A stretch of DNA of 34,503 nt from an uncultured bacterium. Lineage in GTDB: Bacteria > Cyanobacteriota > Vampirovibrionia > Gastranaerophilales > Gastranaerophilaceae. Below, piece by piece: positions 32,232 through 34,503 of this stretch; position 1 is the stretch's first letter; every line of letters begins with the position of its first letter. Position numbers and translations under genes: made by a program. The stretch is from NCBI GenBank assembly GCA_949296425.1, contig CASFPN010000018.1, forward strand, positions 1 through 34,503. The letters run 5' to 3'. The notes beneath the pieces were generated by a model. The model worked only from the letters and a program-made list of their open reading frames with translations, was not told where the DNA came from and ran no database searches.

Positions 32232-33422
32232 TTATATATCTTCATCCTCCAGCTCAAAATCGCTGTAGTCAAATTCATCCTCCTCATCTGCCGGTTTTCC
32301 GTCCGCCTGTACAGGCGCCTGCTGGTTATTTGCCTGTTCAACGGCAGGCTCTGCGGCTTGTCCTTCAATATCTGCCGGCTGAACAGACTGCCCTGCAGCC
32401 GACTCTTTTGCAGGCATTTGTGCAATCACTTCTTCCACCTTCACACCGTACCTGTCATTTACAATAACCAGTTCTCCGCGCGCAATGGGTTTATCTTCAA
32501 CGCTCAATGTAACTTTATTATCATATATTGAGGTAAGGTCTACAACAAGCCCTTCCTCAATACTTTTTAACTCACCCAGTGTAATTTTTACTGTATCGAA
32601 TCGAGCACTCATCTCAACCTCGATACTATCCCAGAGATTTGTATTCTCTCCTGCCATATTGTCTTCTCCTCCTTCGTTTTCCACCGGTATTACCAGTCCC
32701 AAATTCGGGTTTAAATTTATTTCTTTCTCATAATCCTTAAACTTCATAACCATGTGATTTATGTTACTGTTATCAAAAACAACAATGTCATCAACATCAA
32801 TATTTTTTACATCCACAAGCTTGAATTTTGTATTTCCTACTTTTATGGCAACATCTATAACACTTCTGGAAAAATTGCCGTAATCGAACTTATCACCTTT
32901 TGAAACAACTGTTTCCGGCTTCAACAGAACTTCCGGTAAAGTTATTACAAACTTTGCGACCTGATTTTTTTCAATATCTTTTAACAAAAAATTCAAATGA
33001 ACAACATCAAAATTAGTTCGTTTCAAGGTCGGCGGGGGCGGGGAAAGAAATTTTGACGTCATATTAAACATATAATCATTAAATGATGTTATAATTTTAG
33101 CTTCCAAATCAGTTAGTTTGTTAAGATTAAATTTTGAATTAGGTTTTCCTAAAACCTTGTCCAAAACAATTGCGACAGCTTTTTCCGACATACGGAAAAA
33201 CATATCATGTAGCTTATCTATTCGGATTTTTGTAACAAAATATGCATCTTTATCCATTAAAGTATTTATATTTTTACTAATTCCAGCCAGAATAAACTGA
33301 AATCCGGGAAGAAAAAATTCATCACAGGCAGCCTGAACGGCAGGCGGATAATTTTTTTCAAACCAGCTATACTGCGCATACAATTCTTTATAATCTATTG
33401 AGTTGATTTTTTGATTAATCAT
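32232..33422 (-). CDS. SpoA-domain C-ring protein (FliM/FliN/FliY-like)
   Basis: 396 residues. The N-terminal 130 or so residues match no family I recognise. Then come two SpoA (FliMN-C) domains: one about 170-230 (VVSKGDKFDYGNFSRSVIDV to IVVFDNSNINHMVMKF) and one about 268-330 (ARFDTVKITLGELKSIEEG, VVDLTSIYDNKVTLSVEDK, GELVIVNDRYGVKVEEV). The second is FliN-like. The tail is rich in Gln, Ala, Pro and ends acidic (DEEDEFDYSDFELEDEDI). Two SpoA domains in one chain are seen in FliY and SctQ proteins. It would form the switch complex. The ribosome site is weak. Confidence 0.82.
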   Translation of the reverse strand: MINQKINSIDYKELYAQYSWFEKNYPPAVQAACDEFFLPGFQFILAGISKNINTLMDKDAYFVTKIRIDKLHDMFFRMSEKAVAIVLDKVLGKPNSKFNLNKLTDLEAKIITSFNDYMFNMTSKFLSPPPPTLKRTNFDVVHLNFLLKDIEKNQVAKFVITLPEVLLKPETVVSKGDKFDYGNFSRSVIDVAIKVGNTKFKLVDVKNIDVDDIVVFDNSNINHMVMKFKDYEKEINLNPNLGLVIPVENEGGEDNMAGENTNLWDSIEVEMSARFDTVKITLGELKSIEEGLVVDLTSIYDNKVTLSVEDKPIARGELVIVNDRYGVKVEEVIAQMPAKESAAGQSVQPADIEGQAAEPAVEQANNQQAPVQADGKPADEEDEFDYSDFELEDEDI

Positions 33423-33589
33423 AATTAATCTGCTATCCCTTGTTCAAGTCTGTAATAATGAGCTTTCCCCATAAATACAATAGACGATTTAATAACACTG
33501 CACATCAATCATTTAATGGATATTTTAGAAAAATCAAAAAATACAAAAGAATAAGATTAAATAGAGAGTTTTAATATTAAATAAAAATT

Positions 33590-34396
33590 TTACCACGGAT
33601 AATCTTCTGTCATCTGCCAGTTATCATACATTATTATTCGCGCGGAACAAGTTGCTGCATCATAGTTGTTCTTTTTGCTGCAGCGCTGTTTGATAAATTC
33701 TTCCGTCTGATGTGAAGCACCGGGTACAATTCCTCGTTCCGTTAAAGAGAAATTGAAAAAATCTCTCCCGTAAATATTGTTTTTTTTAGGCCCGTTCAAA
33801 TCAACATATATATTATTTGACATTGATACAAACGTACCGTCATTTATAAAAAAACTTATTCTGTTGTCATCAGAATTATCAACTACGGCAACCTCTTGTT
33901 TTCTTGCTCCTGTGCGCGTCTGCCATGGAAAATTTTCCGAATAACCGCATTCCTGAAAGGTTAAGCATACATCAGCACCGTTCAAATAAGGTTTCCAGTA
34001 TTTGTTGAAAAAAGCATTAGCGCCTATATCATCTTTCTTTTCCCAGTAAGCATATTCATCATTATAGTATTCCGACAGTTTAAAAGCCTGGTTTAATACG
34101 GAATAAGTTTTTTTCAACCGATTTAACGTCACATCTTTTTGACGTTTCGCTATTAACACAGGCATAGTCATCACAATTACAACACCTATGATGCCGAGGG
34201 TAATGAGAACTTCAGCAAGGGTAAAAGCGCATTGGCGTTGATGATTCGGCAGATCTACGTGCGTAGTAGCTTTTACAAGGGTAAAGACGTATTTGCGTTG
34301 ACTGACCGGCAGATCTACGTGCGTAGCACCCTCGCAATGACAGGATACTCCCTCCCTGATTAGGGAGGGTTGGGGTGGGTATTGATTGTTACCCAT
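33590..34396 (-). CDS. Type IV prepilin-like protein with a repeat-derived leader
   Basis: 268 residues. The prepilin motif is FTLAEVLITLGIIGVVIVM, with Phe58 as the expected first mature residue and Glu62 as the conserved Glu5; the residue before the cut is Ala, not Gly. The mature pseudopilin-like body has DLNGPKKNNIYGRDFF, cysteines in DVCLTFQECGY and CSKKNNYDAATCSA, and ends QMTEDYPW. The first 57 residues are not a normal leader. They come from palindromic repeats (PPQPSLIREG; CHCEGATHVDLP) and a 60-bp tandem duplication. No other in-frame Met or suitable GTG/TTG lies before the FTLAEV motif, so ATG 34396 is the only start, with AAGGA seven bases upstream. Confidence 0.82.
   Translation of the reverse strand: MGNNQYPPQPSLIREGVSCHCEGATHVDLPVSQRKYVFTLVKATTHVDLPNHQRQCAFTLAEVLITLGIIGVVIVMTMPVLIAKRQKDVTLNRLKKTYSVLNQAFKLSEYYNDEYAYWEKKDDIGANAFFNKYWKPYLNGADVCLTFQECGYSENFPWQTRTGARKQEVAVVDNSDDNRISFFINDGTFVSMSNNIYVDLNGPKKNNIYGRDFFNFSLTERGIVPGASHQTEEFIKQRCSKKNNYDAATCSARIIMYDNWQMTEDYPW
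34211..34330 (-). repeat. 60-bp tandem duplication in the prepilin leader
   Basis: 34211-34270 and 34271-34330 align without gaps. Both contain CAAGGGTAAA near the start and CGGCAGATCTACGTGCGTAG near the end. Read on the minus strand they encode THVDLP..QR...FTL..A twice, exactly 20 residues apart (residues 25-44 and 45-64). The copy next to the pilin body keeps FTLAEV; the outer copy has decayed to FTLVKA. Confidence 0.9.
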
Positions 34397-34424
34397 CCTC
34401 TTATCCTTCCCTAATAAGGGAAGG
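34350..34424. repeat. Composite palindromic repeat at the prepilin start
   Basis: Three hairpins in a row: CCCTCCCT/AGGGAGGG around GATT (34350-34369), GGGTA/TACCC (34377-34394) and CCTTCCCT/AGGGAAGG around AATA (34405-34424). The prepilin start codon lies between the second and third. Translated, the first gives PSLIREG. It is a different family from the repeat at 1-140 though built in the same way. Beyond it, to 34503, the sequence is TCTTCTTA-rich with no gene seen. Confidence 0.8.
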
Positions 34425-34503
34425 AAGGAGGTAGTTTCTGTTAATAGCCTATCTTCATATCTTCTTATCTTCTTAACTTCTAAACTAGCTTCGCATCTAT
34501 GCC

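Noticed and set aside
29737-33422. Virulence-type injectisome instead of flagellar export genes
   Set aside because: The presence of a FliO-like gene and the order C-ring, fliO, fliP, fliQ, fliR fit a flagellar operon.

Overview
The window most resembles a low-GC, Gram-negative gut bacterium of the non-photosynthetic cyanobacterial sister lineage (Vampirovibrionia/Melainabacteria, order Gastranaerophilales). This is inferred from the mix of genes, not from a marker search. The signs are LPS-export genes (lptB plus an LptF/LptG permease), a TonB/ExbB/ExbD system, a flagellar export operon, prepilins of the FTLAEVLITLGIIG type, AT-rich intergenic DNA and many short palindromic repeats.

Layout. 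1-799: two perfect tandem copies of a 70-bp palindromic repeat, then a secreted SH3-like protein. 952-4159 (+): rplI, a UroD/MetE-type zinc methyltransferase carrying an in-frame copy of the same repeat, a CooC-like ATPase and folD. 4294-5111: a small coiled-coil gene (-) and a repeat-rich gap. 5112-6113: trpS. 6369-10335 (-): phosphodiester glycosidase, LptF/G permease, lptB, SIMPL lipoprotein and a small membrane protein. 10350-13188 (-): ligA and speB. 13280-14135 (+): a nucleotidyltransferase remnant and a secreted protein. 14145-16199 (-): a small repeat-containing protein and fixX-fixC. 16265-16780 (+): rsmD. 16840-19651 (-): HU, SpoIID-like protein, hexapeptide acyltransferase and a lineage-specific protein. 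19814-24700 (+): two paralogous exported proteins, a TonB-like protein, a 611-bp gap with three tandem ~191-bp repeats, exbB and two exbD. A 58-aa gene (-) converges on exbD2. 25136-28789 (+): ftsH overlapping two genes for a shortened corrinoid iron-sulfur protein (AcsD- and AcsC-like). 28786-29733: a divergent XRE regulator/small-gene pair around a perfect 30-bp palindrome, and a small gene. 29737-33422 (-): SpoA-domain C-ring protein, fliO, fliP, fliQ and fliR. 33590-34396 (-): a prepilin whose leader is built from repeats.

How the genes may work together. The most interesting idea is a methyl-transfer route in two clusters. FolD makes methylene-THF. A corrinoid iron-sulfur protein (AcsC/AcsD-like) could carry the methyl group, a CooC-like ATPase could mature or activate it, and the MetE/UroD-like zinc protein could pass the methyl to a thiol such as homocysteine. 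No CO dehydrogenase, acetyl-CoA synthase or methyl-THF:corrinoid methyltransferase lies in the window, so a biosynthetic role (folate-independent methionine synthesis) is more likely than carbon fixation. This is inference. The second theme is palindromic repeats entering genes: one is translated inside an enzyme, one supplies a Shine-Dalgarno, and two make up a prepilin leader.
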